In this document: positions 36,232-45,926 of the stretch, in pieces
Layout: every line of letters starts with the position of its first letter
Numbering within the stretch: the first letter of the stretch is position 1
Assembly (NCBI GenBank): GCA_947311845.1
Contig: CAMZMU010000117.1
Span: 76,303,232-76,367,231 of the forward strand
Direction of reading: 5' to 3'
DNA from: Poa pratensis
Lineage: Eukaryota; Streptophyta; Magnoliopsida; Poales; Poaceae
Length of the DNA stretch: 64,000 bases
Position numbers and translations under genes: made by a program
Notes under the pieces: model-generated
Database searches by the model: none
What the model was told of the DNA's origin: nothing
What the model saw: only the letters and a program-made list of their open reading frames with translations

Positions 36232-38115
36232 TCACAGGCTGGGCACCCTCTCGGCGGCGCCGGAGATGACGGTGAGCAGGTTGTTGCCGAAGGGGTCGCT
36301 AAGGTGCGCGCACAGGTTCTCGTAGGGGCCCTCGCCGGTGACGTAGGCCTGGATGAAGAAACCCAGCATGGAGAACATGGCCAGACGTCCGTTCTTGATC
36401 TCCTTCACCTTGAGCAGCGCCGCCTGGTCGGGGTCGGTGGCGAGGCCGAGCGGGTCGAATGGGCCGCCGGGGTGGAGCTTGTCATCAAAGTCCTGCCGGA
36501 GAAAACCGTTTGTCAGTACAGAGACAGGTGCAGGAGCCTAGTTGCGGTAAAGCATATGCTGTATTTCATTTTCAGGTGATCTTGTTACTGACCAGTCCGT
36601 TGGTGATCCTGTAGTACTCGGCGCCTCCGACGAGGACGACCTCGGCCACGACGGCGAGGATCAGGTTGATGGGAATGCTGCTGCCGAAGTAGTTGAGGGT
36701 GTTGCCGTCAAGGAGAAGGGCACCGGTCTGCAAGGTGTTGTTCAAGGCACCGTGAGTTCAAGCTTCAGAGTTCTGAATCTGAAGCCGTGAAAGCTGCTGA
36801 TCAGCACTCAGCAAACTACGTACCTTGAACAGGGGCGGGCCCAGGATTTTGACAGTGGGTATTCAAAGTGAACAAAAAATCTAAAATTTTTCATACATAA
36901 CACAAGTATTCATAAACTTTTCGATACAGCGTCGTGAGTTTCTATTGTCTCTGTGTTGTGTCGCTAATTAGAGACTTGGAGTTGGGCTAAGATGGAGGCT
37001 TGACATTTCAACTGAGCCATGGGCCGGTGTATGAGATGTGGAGAATTGGGCCAAGAGGTCTATGCGGGTTTGGTTGGGCCGTTGAATGCGCTAGAGACAT
37101 ATGCACGCTGAAGAATGACTAAATACGAAAGTTACATTACACACACGGTATATATATGGATTCTTTGTTCCAAAAATAATGGGTATTCACTTGAATACCC
37201 ATGAATTGAGCTGGGCCCGCCCCTGACCTTGAACCATACGGCCTCAGGACCGCAGTTTGCGCCGTACTTGTTTAATGCCTCTGGGATGATGAAGCCGGCG
37301 GCACCGAGCATGGCCCACCTGGCATGGATGAGCTCAAAGGCCTGGTACCTGCACAATTCAGATTGCTTAGTTGGGAGAAGATTCTGAAATTTGATAAGAG
37401 TGAGGCTGTAGATCCACAGCTTGGCCTGTACTAGTTGCGAAATGCAGATTACTAGTACTTACTTGGCGAAGTCCTCTGGCTTCTTTCCCAGACCAAAAGG
37501 ATCATAGCCATAGCTGCAAGTGCAAATGGAACAAAAAAATAAGTTAGTTCACATGCATTTCTCTTATATTTACATAAGCATTTTATTCATGTGAGCTGTG
37601 AGGTATGCTGCTAAAGGAGAAAACATTGTGCTAGCAGCATTGCTCTTTGCAGAGTTGTGACAAAGCCAAATGGATAACAATATGAAGAGTGAACACGGAA
37701 GCCAATGACTTACTCTCCGGGAACCTCTCCGTTGAGGTACTCCGGCACCTCGTCCCGGTCAAGGAGACCATTGGGCAAGTAGATTCTCCTGTCAGGACCT
37801 ACAAACAAGAAAATAAAGTTTTTTAGATACATGCACGATATTTAGAACAAATCACCTCAAAAGAGTGCAGTCTCAGCGGTGAGCCTGGGAGATTCCTTGG
37901 TACTCACCGTACCACTTGGCGAGCTCATCGTCGATGCCTACCGCTGTGGAGGCCACTGGAGCGGGCTTCGCCTTTGGGGCGGGCTTCGACTTGAAGCGAT
38001 CGAAGAGGGAGACGATCTTCTTGGCCCCAGCAGTTGGTGCCGCTGTGGTGTACCTGGAGGAGCCGGCAAAGTTGAGCCGGGTGCCAAGCATCTTCGTCGG
38101 AGCGAGCGCCGCCAT
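36232..38115 (-). CDS. LHCB5: chlorophyll a/b-binding protein CP26 (minor PSII antenna)
   Basis: Six exons on the minus strand: 38115-37908, 37798-37714, 37513-37463, 37348-37228, 36727-36593, 36492-36232; all introns are GT-AG and phases match, giving 286 residues. CP26 is a thylakoid protein linking trimeric LHCII to the photosystem II core. The first ~40 residues look like a chloroplast transit peptide; the mature start contains [15 protein letters not shown] and [19 protein letters not shown]26-type signatures. The two LHC helix motifs are intact: E120-H123-R125 ([11 protein letters not shown]) and E231-N234-R236 ([10 protein letters not shown]), with [12 protein letters not shown] between. 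The C-terminus [10 protein letters not shown] fits the family, as does the length. Intron 4 carries a 396-bp hAT-type MITE placed right on the exon-4 donor. Exon-by-exon colinearity makes the assignment very secure. Confidence 0.96.
36830..37225. mobile_element. hAT-type MITE in LHCB5 intron 4
   Basis: Perfect 15-bp terminal inverted repeats CAGGGGCGGGCCCAG (36,830-36,844; inverted at 37,211-37,225). It is flanked by a perfect 8-bp duplication ACCTTGAA (36,822-36,829; 37,226-37,233), as expected for hAT. Short subterminal inverted repeats around TGGGTATTCAA follow. It is 396 bp with no coding capacity. The duplicated 8 bp is the LHCB5 splice donor read in reverse (TTCAAG|GT). Confidence 0.93.
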
Positions 38116-38225
38116 TGCCTCAGACCCAAGGTTCAGAGAGAGAAGGGGCGTGTGGCAGAGGGCGTGCTCAAGCTCAGCAGGAAGGGAGGATGTGATGGGC
38201 GTTTGTGGAGGGAAAGGTCGGGTAG

Positions 38226-38251
38226 TTTAAATGGATGGGAATCAGGATTGG
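38226..38251 (-). promoter_or_regulatory. putative LHCB5 core promoter elements
   Basis: On the minus strand a TTTAAA box (38,231-38,226) lies about 110 bp before the start codon, and a CCAAT word (38,251-38,247) lies about 20 bp further upstream. The spacing is plausible for a light-regulated LHC promoter. Evidence is positional only. Confidence 0.4.
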
Positions 38252-38999
38252 AGGATGTTGTGGGCCAATGCAGGATAGGCCATGGTGGCTGTGATTGGCT
38301 GCGTGTTCAGGAGGGCTATCTGTTGCTTGGGCTTGATTGGGCAGGCTGTGCTGACTTGGCAGATGAGGGTGCTGATGTGGCACCATTAGGGCCACTTGTT
38401 ATCTCGTGAATCAAGAGCCATGAGGTGCCAAATGGTCCAAACAAAACAGATAGAGACGCAGGGAGAACAGAGAGCCAACCAGAAAAGGAGAGAACCAAAA
38501 CAACAGTTCCTAGCCACACACCACAGACCCAGAATTCCATCACAATTTCACAGCAACAAATCATCCTAAAATTTAACATCTCAGATGCGCCAACACCCGT
38601 AATAGACTAACAGGACAGAGGCCAAGATCTACACCCAACACAACAATTCATCGGTTTGACAACAAAACCAATCCACACACATCCCAGAATTGCATCACAT
38701 TTTGACAGCACCAAACCATGCTCACTCTATTAACTCGACATATAGCTGACATGCACAATGATCACAACAAGAAGTTCATCAGTTGACATTTTGTTTTCCT
38801 AACAACCATAGTGTTAAATATTTTAAAAACTTCAAGAGCTCTGAATTTCATTATCCTACTTAGATACAAGCTTACTACATACTAACTGATGAACATTCAG
38901 AATAAGATATTACAATTGGATGCAATAGTCTAGGTCCGAAGGTGAAGTGATAATCCCCATCTACGATAGCAAATAGCAGCAGCCGTATGGTGGTGCAGC
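38252..38999. other. intergenic between LHCB5 and the glycine-rich gene
   Basis: This holds the LHCB5 upstream region and the presumed 3' UTR of the next minus-strand gene. No further gene or repeat is recognised. Confidence 0.5.
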
Positions 39000-41900
39000 T
39001 TAATGCCATTTCTCAATCTGTTTTGAAGTTGCGGTGGCAAGCTTTTTGGTGTTTACAACCAACTCGTCAAACAAAGCAGCAACAGTGTCCCTGAAATAAA
39101 GAACATGAGAGAAGGGTAAGTGACATCGCAGAACATACACCTTTTTTCATGCAAACTCAGGATTTTCTACATGTGCTAAACAAAAAATGAGGTTGAGAAA
39201 GCCATAAGCATGACAATAAGCGACTAATCAAATCGATTTTAACCATGAAAAAATTAAAATGATTAAGTTTTTCCTAATACAAGAAAAAATGCAGTTTTTG
39301 TTGTACAATGTACATACAACAAAATATCAAACAATCGACATTAATACAGCTCATATTTTCAAGTATTGTAATGTATACTGACAAATTTGTTTTCTGTACC
39401 ATTCTACCAGCTCCTATTGGAAAAAGCTCATCCTGTCAGATGTAGCATAGAACAATAAGATATGGGTGCCATTTTTGTTTATTTCTGCAGCCACACTGTC
39501 TACACAAGATATTTGGATGTCACTTCAAATATATCACTGTTCCGTTGTTAACATCCAGATAGGAACAGTGTTGTAGAGTATATGTGCCTGTTTTCTATAC
39601 ATTAGTGTGTTTAGGTTGTGATCACGATTTTCCAGGAAATTTACACCAGGTTAGGGCTTTCAGGATTATTTGCTGCAAGACTCTAGATTTTGACCAACTT
39701 CGTATTATTCCACATAGCAACATGATTTTCCATATGTCTGCTTTTCGCTAGATATTTCCACTTCATTTTAGGTGTCCATGTCTTCAAGGGTTGCATGTAT
39801 ATAGTATGTGCAGTCCATTAGTTTTGATAAAAGAAGTGGTGCTAATATAGTAATATGTCACAGTACAGTATAACTTATAATAAGGTCATATTTTGCATAC
39901 TGGCCAATCAGGAAAAAGATGGAGGTTAAGTTAATTGATTTCGTTCTGGTACTTGGTTCATTTTTTTTTTTTTTTTTGCTTTTCGCACTGCAATACTGAA
40001 TCAAGCTCTTGTTTTTGGTTGTTCCAGCCAAACTGCTAATCAAGTCCAGTTTGGATACTATTTTGTGTGGGGCTTCAAAAGAGGTATCTTTTCACTTCAA
40101 ATGATAAACCAGGAAGCTTCCCTAAGGTTCTTTCTCCAATCTCATTTAACAGTCTCCGCGATTTAAGTTTTAAAAATGTCAGTAGAAAATGATTTTCTCT
40201 GTTTCTTTTATGAACTATTGAGATTGTTCATTTCAAGCCAGTTGAATATATTTCCACTTTACATTCTAGATTGCTCTTCTTCCAAGTTAAATTACATGAG
40301 GAACAGTAAGCACAGTAAAACTCCATAGTTACTAGATATTACAAGGTTCGACAACAATGCATAGGATGTATACGAAAGAGTGTTGGTACAATCCCACTAA
40401 ATATTTTCATGCCCACAAAGTACTTACGTAGGAAATTTTGGAGCTTCCTGGAACAGATTACCAACATTTGAATGGCTTTTCTTTTCATCGTAAGAAATTC
40501 CTTTGCCCAAGCCATAACCAAAACCAAATCCTACACCGCATCCAGCTCCAACTCCAAAGCCTAAAGTGAGTCCAGGAAATCCATAACCTAATCCTGCACC
40601 TACATTATTCAGGAGAGGGAGGGACGAGGTTACAACGGATCAATAAACTGTATAGCTTATACAAAAAGATAGGTGCTAATATTGGGAAAACGAGTTCAAC
40701 ACTTTTTATGTCATTACAAAACCTGTCTGTATGTCATCATTTTAAGCTTATTTGAATACAAGAAATACATCTAGAGCTTGGCATATCAAGGAGAAACGAT
40801 TTGGACGACAAGATTGCATTGCACTTTAGTTGCAACTATAATAAAGAGAGAAAAACCATGTTTCAATTTGACAGGGGCACCTACATTATTCAGGAGAGGG
40901 AGGGACGAGGTTACAACGGATCAATAAACTGTATAGCTTATACAAAAAGATAGGTGCTAATATTGGGAAAACGAGTTCAACACTTTTTATGTCATTACAA
41001 AACCTGTCTGTATGTCACCATTTTAAGCTTATTTGAATACAAGAAATACATCTAGAGCTTGGCATATCAAGGAAAAACGATTTGGACGACAAGATTGCAT
41101 TGCACTTTAGTTGCAACTATAATAAAGAGAGAAAAACCATGTTTCAATTTGACAGGGGCACACTATAAAATTATCGAAGTTGATATTCAGTAATAGGTAA
41201 CTACTCAAATCAATCAATATTGTTGCTTGCACTACCATGTTAACCTGTTTACACTCTAAATTTAACAGAGTACAAAAATTTAAAAGTTATGATTGCTAAA
41301 AGAATCATAGTTTACCCAGATGCCCTTAACAATATACTTTGAACAGTTCTTATAACAAATCTCGTAACAACTAAAGAATATAGAAATACAACATTTTTAT
41401 ACCATCGATCCTCTCTATAAGAAATTTTCGCTATATACTCGTATGGTGTCTCATGTGATGATGTGAATGGCTTAGGTCATGAATATTAAATTTTCAAAGC
41501 TCAAGCGGTAGGCATGCTATTCATTCTACACCTATACCGTATTTGCCAGAAATCTTACACATGCAAGCAATTTGCCTACTCTTGTGCGCAACTATCTATA
41601 GTTAAACCTTCAGACAAATCATGGCTAAATCATCAGAAGCCAAAACGCTTTACATCCAAGGCTAACAATATTTACAACACTTGCCAAGACATAAATATCC
41701 AAAATAAGTATCTGCATCCAAGCCAATTTATTTGAGCTTGACACGACGGTAACCACTGGCAGTGTTATGCAAATAATTCGACCAGAATAATTGCAAAACA
41801 TATCATCTAGTGGTACCATCCAATCTATACATAATCCTCCATAATGAGGATGCTCTGACCAGTAACTCTTATAGCAAACCCTACCCCTGCTCCACTAAAC

Positions 41901-42210
41901 CCAATCCTGACTAACCCCCAAATCCATCATAATCCGGACAAGGAAACCACTAGCAATCAGAAAGCTTTTGAATCGTATAGAATAGGAAAACCTCAACGGT
42001 GCAATAACCATCCAATTGACCAAGGAGACACGCAGCAGGAAGGAGGGGGATGAGGAGGGTTTTACCGCCGAAGAAGCCGATTCCGGCGCCGGCGCCGCAG
42101 CCGATGCCGAGGCCGAAGCCGGGGCCGATCTTTCCGAGCTCCTTGGAGCTGACCTCCGGCAGCCTCCAGAGGAGACCCTTCTGACCCCCGCTTCTCTTCG
42201 CCGTCGCCAT
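39000..42210 (-). CDS. small glycine-rich membrane protein, TGD5-like
   Basis: Three exons on the minus strand (42210-42066, 40599-40428, 39090-39000) joined at GT-AG sites in matching phase give 135 residues. The N-terminus is basic/hydrophilic (MATAKRSGGQKGLLWRLPEV). Two Gly-zipper-like hydrophobic stretches follow (GPGFGLGIGCGAGAGIGFFGG at about 29-49 and a longer GFGVGAGCGVGFGFGYGLGKG run at about 64-84), split by intron 1. The C-terminus is a short helical tail, FDELVVNTKKLATATSKQIEKWH. This architecture matches the small glycine-rich proteins that include Arabidopsis TGD5, which acts in ER-to-plastid lipid transfer. The match is by memory of the architecture, so the family call is probable and the function inferred. 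Intron 1 (1.47 kb) contains a recent 280-bp tandem duplication that copies the exon-2 acceptor. Confidence 0.8.
40596..41155. repeat. 280-bp tandem duplication in intron 1 of the glycine-rich gene
   Basis: Two adjacent copies (40,596-40,875; 40,876-41,155) that differ at only about two positions (ATCATTTT/ACCATTTT and GGAGAAACG/GGAAAAACG). The unit starts with GCACCTACATTATTCAGG, which contains the exon-2 acceptor read in reverse, so a second acceptor-like site lies at about 40,881. Confidence 0.93.
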
Positions 42211-42956
42211 CGCCTTACCCTCTCTGCTCCCTTTTCTCCCTGTCGCGTTTGTTCGTCTTAACTTATTTTTTGAGAGATTTGTTGGTGTTAACTGAAAGGG
42301 CTATTGGGTCTTCTCCCAGATCGAAGATGACCCGTTGGGACTTGGGAGTCTCGTCCGGGCCGGACCGGGCATCTGGGTCAGTAGTAGGCCAGCGTGATCC
42401 AAAACAAGACCAATCTCTATCGACCCGTGCAACGATAAGACGCGGTCGCATACCCCGGGCAATAGTGGGCCGGCCCATGAACGCGCTATGAAGCGCATCG
42501 ACCACTAGCAGCCTTTACTTCTTCGTTCAATTTCCTTTTAGCATAGTAGCATCGCTACTACACGAAAATTAGGAACACTCGAACTACTTTGAAAGTTGTG
42601 TACACAAAAATTATGCGGGTCCACGAGTAGGTTCCATTCCCATACTCAGTTTCGAGTTTCGTCGATTATAACTTCTCAATTTTGAATAGATGTTTGAAAC
42701 CTGTTTAGCCAAATTTTATCGAATTCGTCACGCTCAGCTGACCGTTTGGAAATATTATAGGTTAACATCCACATTTCGCCCAACTTTCATGTTGTAATTT
42801 TTCGTTTCGACAATCATATACGAGATGTTCGAAACTATTTTTGAACAACGAACTGGTGGTCCGACCGGTGAACTGTGAACCGACGCGCTTACCGGTTCGA
42901 TCGCCAGTCCGGTTTTTTAAACTATGCTTTACGCATTCGAATTACTTTCATGCGAT
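42211..42956. other. upstream region of the glycine-rich gene and repeat flank
   Basis: The first 100-300 bp are probably the promoter and 5' UTR of the minus-strand gene. Beyond that, to 42,956, the sequence has GAAC/TTCGAAA-type words that lead into the tandem array that follows. No gene is seen. Confidence 0.45.
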
Positions 42957-43460
42957 GAACGAAAATTATTTTTGAACGATTTCCAAAAAGTGAACAAATA
43001 GGTGTTTGAACGGAAACTATTTTTGAACGATTTTAAAAGGTCAACACAAAAAGTCAGTGAACGGAAATTATTTTTGAACGATTTTCAAAAAAGTGAACAA
43101 AATAGGTATTTGAACGGAAATTAGTTTTGAACGATTTTAAAAGGCAAACAGAAAAAGTCTGTGAACGGAAATTATTTTTGAACGATTTTCAAGAAGTGAA
43201 CAAAAATAGGTATTTGAACGGAAACTATTTTTGAACGATTTTAAAAGGAGAACAGAAAAAGTATGTGAACGGAAATTATTTTTGAATGATTTTCAAAAAA
43301 GTGAACAAAATAGGTATTTGAACGAAAATTATTTTTGAACGATTTTAAAAGACGAACAGAAAAAGTATGTGAACGGAAATTATTTTTGAACGATTTTCAA
43401 AAAGTAAACAAAAAATAGGTATTTGAACGGAAACTATTTTTGAACTATTTTAATACATGA
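42957..43460. repeat. dimeric tandem repeat, about 104-bp higher-order unit
   Basis: All subunits begin GAACGGAAATTATTTTTGAA and alternate strictly between two types. Type A is 51 bp (A1 43,008; A2 43,112; A3 43,216; A4 43,320) and ends ..TTTTAAAAGG..AGTNTGT. Type B is 51-54 bp (B1 42,957; B2 43,059; B3 43,163; B4 43,267; B5 43,371) and ends ..TTTTCAAAAAGTGAACAAAATAGGTATTT. The AB dimer is the unit of amplification. An incomplete A copy follows at 43,425. Confidence 0.9.
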
Positions 43461-43629
43461 ACAAAATTCGAATATGAACATTTTTAAAATTTGAACATTT
43501 TCAAAAATAAAAATTCAAAAATAAAGAAATAATGTCTAATAAGAAAACTGAAAAGAAGAAAGAAAAAAGAAACAGCCAAAAAATAAAAACGAAAATTGAC
43601 ACACAAAAAAACAGGAAAAAGAAAAAGAA

Positions 43630-43727
43630 ACTCGACCTGGAAAAAAACTAACGGGCCAGTCCCATGCGCGCGGGGGAAACTCGACCAGGAAAAAAACTAA
43701 CGGGCCAGGCCCATACGCGCGGGGGGA
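43630..43727. repeat. 49-bp tandem duplication
   Basis: Two adjacent copies starting ACTCGACC(T/A)GGAAAAAAAC at 43,630 and 43,679, each ending in a GCGCGGGGG run. A few substitutions separate them. It directly follows the dimeric array and may belong to the same larger element. Confidence 0.85.
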
Positions 43728-43939
43728 GGGGGGGTGCGACGCCTGCCTATCATCGACCCGTGCGATGAATAGGTTTTGCCAATCTCCGGGCCTCCTATTT
43801 GATTCACTACCGCACCAAGGTCTGAAAAAAAAACCACGATGGGCCTGCCTACCGTGCCACTCATCACCTGCAAAAACCCATGTGCCGCCAGCCCCAGCAC
43901 CGGCCAACTTTCATCTCCCGAGTCCTGCCACTATACTTG

Positions 43940-44175
43940 GCCATGGGAAGCCCGAAGCCCCGCCCGAAAATCTCGGGTTTGGGCCTCAAATCTAGGCCCG
44001 ACGGCTGTGATGGGCCGGGTCTGGGCTTTGCATTTTGGCTGTTTTAGGAAGAAGCCCGACCCGACGTCCCGACGGGTATTTGGGCTTTCGGGCTTTTTGG
44101 CCAGGCCGGGCGGGGCTTGGGCCTGAGTTTTCTGCGTCGGGCTTTTCTCGGCCCGGCCCGAGGTATGGCCAGGTA
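43940..44175. repeat. GCCCG/CGGGC word cluster, probable hAT-element end
   Basis: AGCCCGA, GGGCCGG, GGGCTT and complements recur densely for about 230 bp. Such clusters are common near the ends of plant hAT transposons. No second end or target duplication was found in the window. Confidence 0.35.
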
Positions 44176-44412
44176 TACCTGCCACTAGTCCCCTAGCCCT
44201 GGGTTTCTTCGTTTGAGCTGCCATGGTCGGCTGCATCGTATTTTTTAGATAGAAGGCAACTTTATTGCCCCACTTAAAACTACATAGGTTTATGAAGTTC
44301 ATTATAATGTTGCCTTCTACAACTTAGTCAAATAAAATCAAAAAACGTTGCGGCAATACAGTTTAGCCATCAAACTAGACCTAGGAAGGAGCACTACTTG
44401 ATAGGCTTGCGG

Positions 44413-45161
44413 GCGGCGTCGTTTTCCCTCTTGCGGGCGTCGCTATGGAGTGCTTGGTCCTGCCCGACGTGGATGGTGCTAAGAGTCCCGGGTGAAAGCC
44501 TAAGCTCCATCGGGAGCGGGCGGCGACGACGGACGCGTCGTTTCCTTGTTGGAGGCGCCGCCTTGGCGGTTCTTAGCCCTCACGGTGTGATGGGCTCGCG
44601 GCGCTCGGGGAGGGTTGTTCTGTTGTCTGGGGAGCGGATGACCGGGGCGGCGGCCCCGGACGGTGGCGGTACGTCGAGACGGCGGTCTCGGTCTCCCACG
44701 CTACGGCGGTTCTATGAGGCAGAGCCGTTGTCTAGCGGGGGTCTGGGTGGCGACCCGGATGAAGACTGCGTGGGCAGAGGGTTCGTCGACCTGACTGGAT
44801 CACCTTCGGGCAACGCGAAGGTTGATCTTGTTGCTATACCGGGGCGGCGGCCCCGGAACATGGTGGTTTTGGTGGCAGCCTGGACGAAGACTGCGTGGGC
44901 AGAGGGTTCGTCGACCATGACTGGATCGCTTCCGGGCAATGCGGAGATCGATCTGGTTGCTACGCCGAAGCGGCGGCTCCGGAGCGGGTGGTGTGTGTTT
45001 GTGGCGTTTGTCCGGCTTGTGTCGTATGGGCGACGGGTCGCTTCGTCTGTGTGTTCTTTTGTACAGCTTGTATGGTTTTTGGACCCGGTTTTCCTTATAA
45101 ACTGGGTCAATTCTTTCTATCTAATCGAGCGGTGGTACGACCACCTTGTCCTAAAAAAAAG
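44413..45161 (+). mobile_element. second poly(A) retro-insertion with short target duplication
   Basis: A GC-rich segment of about 749 bp ends in CACCTTGTCC-T plus an A-run and is flanked by TAGGCTTGCGG (44,402-44,412 and 45,162-45,172, the A-run touching the second copy). Inside is a partial tandem duplication of about 125 bp (near 44,760 and 44,886, sharing GACTGCGTGGGCAGAGGG). It has a long frame (from 44,398 into the flank) with no known domain. It closely resembles the 34,604-35,349 insertion in size and base content. Confidence 0.55.
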
Positions 45162-45926
45162 TAGGCTTGCGGCGTGGAGTCCTCTCGCTGATCAACCATC
45201 TTAATTACTCCCTACCTGCCTGCTGAAGCTTGAACATGGGCGACCATAGCTGCAGGAAAAACATGGTTTTGAAAATAATGCTTGATGGGTGTTTAATAAC
45301 CATCTTGTTACGGGCTATCCACAGCGCCCGAGATTGCGCCACAAACGTCATACAAAGCAATCTACGAGTTTGCTCGCAAAATCCGAAAGAATCGAAAAGA
45401 ATGGCGCAAAATTAGCCGGGCACCAAAACCTGCCCAGAAGTTGGCGGAGAACACTCCAAGCTAAAACCGGTAGAAACCACTTAGAAAAAATTTGCGAGGC
45501 ATCCCCCCCCCCCACAACAACGGTCGCCCCTTGTGGTAATAATTCTTGCTCATGAGTTAGGTAGAGTTTGTTTTGCTAATAACAATTCTTATATTTGGGC
45601 CGATGACCACCTAGTTTTCTCTTAAGCAAACTTATAAAGGATGTAACCTTTGTTGTTGGCGATTAATAAACCTTACAGCGGAGTCGGTGCTATTTCCTAA
45701 GAAAAAACACCTAGAGAGACCAGTGAGATCTATCAAACGCCCACCAAACTTTAGGTATCTTGTCCTCATCGGCCATCTCTACCCATGCCCCATAGCTGCA
45801 GTGCTGCCTGCCTTGCTGCTCCTTGAAGCATCTCCAAATCTCACCACTCCAAACCAAACTACCGCAGTCGCATCGCACTGCAACGTCACACCGGACTCTA
45901 GTGTTTACACGTTGTGCTTGTACACC
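45162..45926. other. spacer upstream of the DUF579 gene
   Basis: Probably LINE-derived flank at the left and the promoter/5' UTR of the next gene at the right. A TTATAAAG word lies at about 45,629. The open frame of the next gene extends upstream to 45,687, but that part does not look like the family. Confidence 0.45.

Noticed and set aside
37132..37356. LHCB5 exon 4 read on as a 74-codon ORF
   Set aside because: This is read-through of both intron borders into the hAT MITE. The real exon is 37,348-37,228.
42957..43460. Regular repeats with near-constant spacing, CRISPR-like at first glance
   Set aside because: The units are directly adjacent with no unique spacers, the genome is a plant nuclear one, and there are no cas genes. 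It is a tandem satellite-like array.
44398..45204. 268-codon plus-strand ORF
   Set aside because: It lies almost wholly in a poly(A) retro-insertion, extends into both flanks and has no known domain.
45687..45926. 80-codon N-terminal extension of the DUF579 protein
   Set aside because: It does not resemble the family, and the ATG at 45,927 precedes the expected basic segment and membrane anchor.
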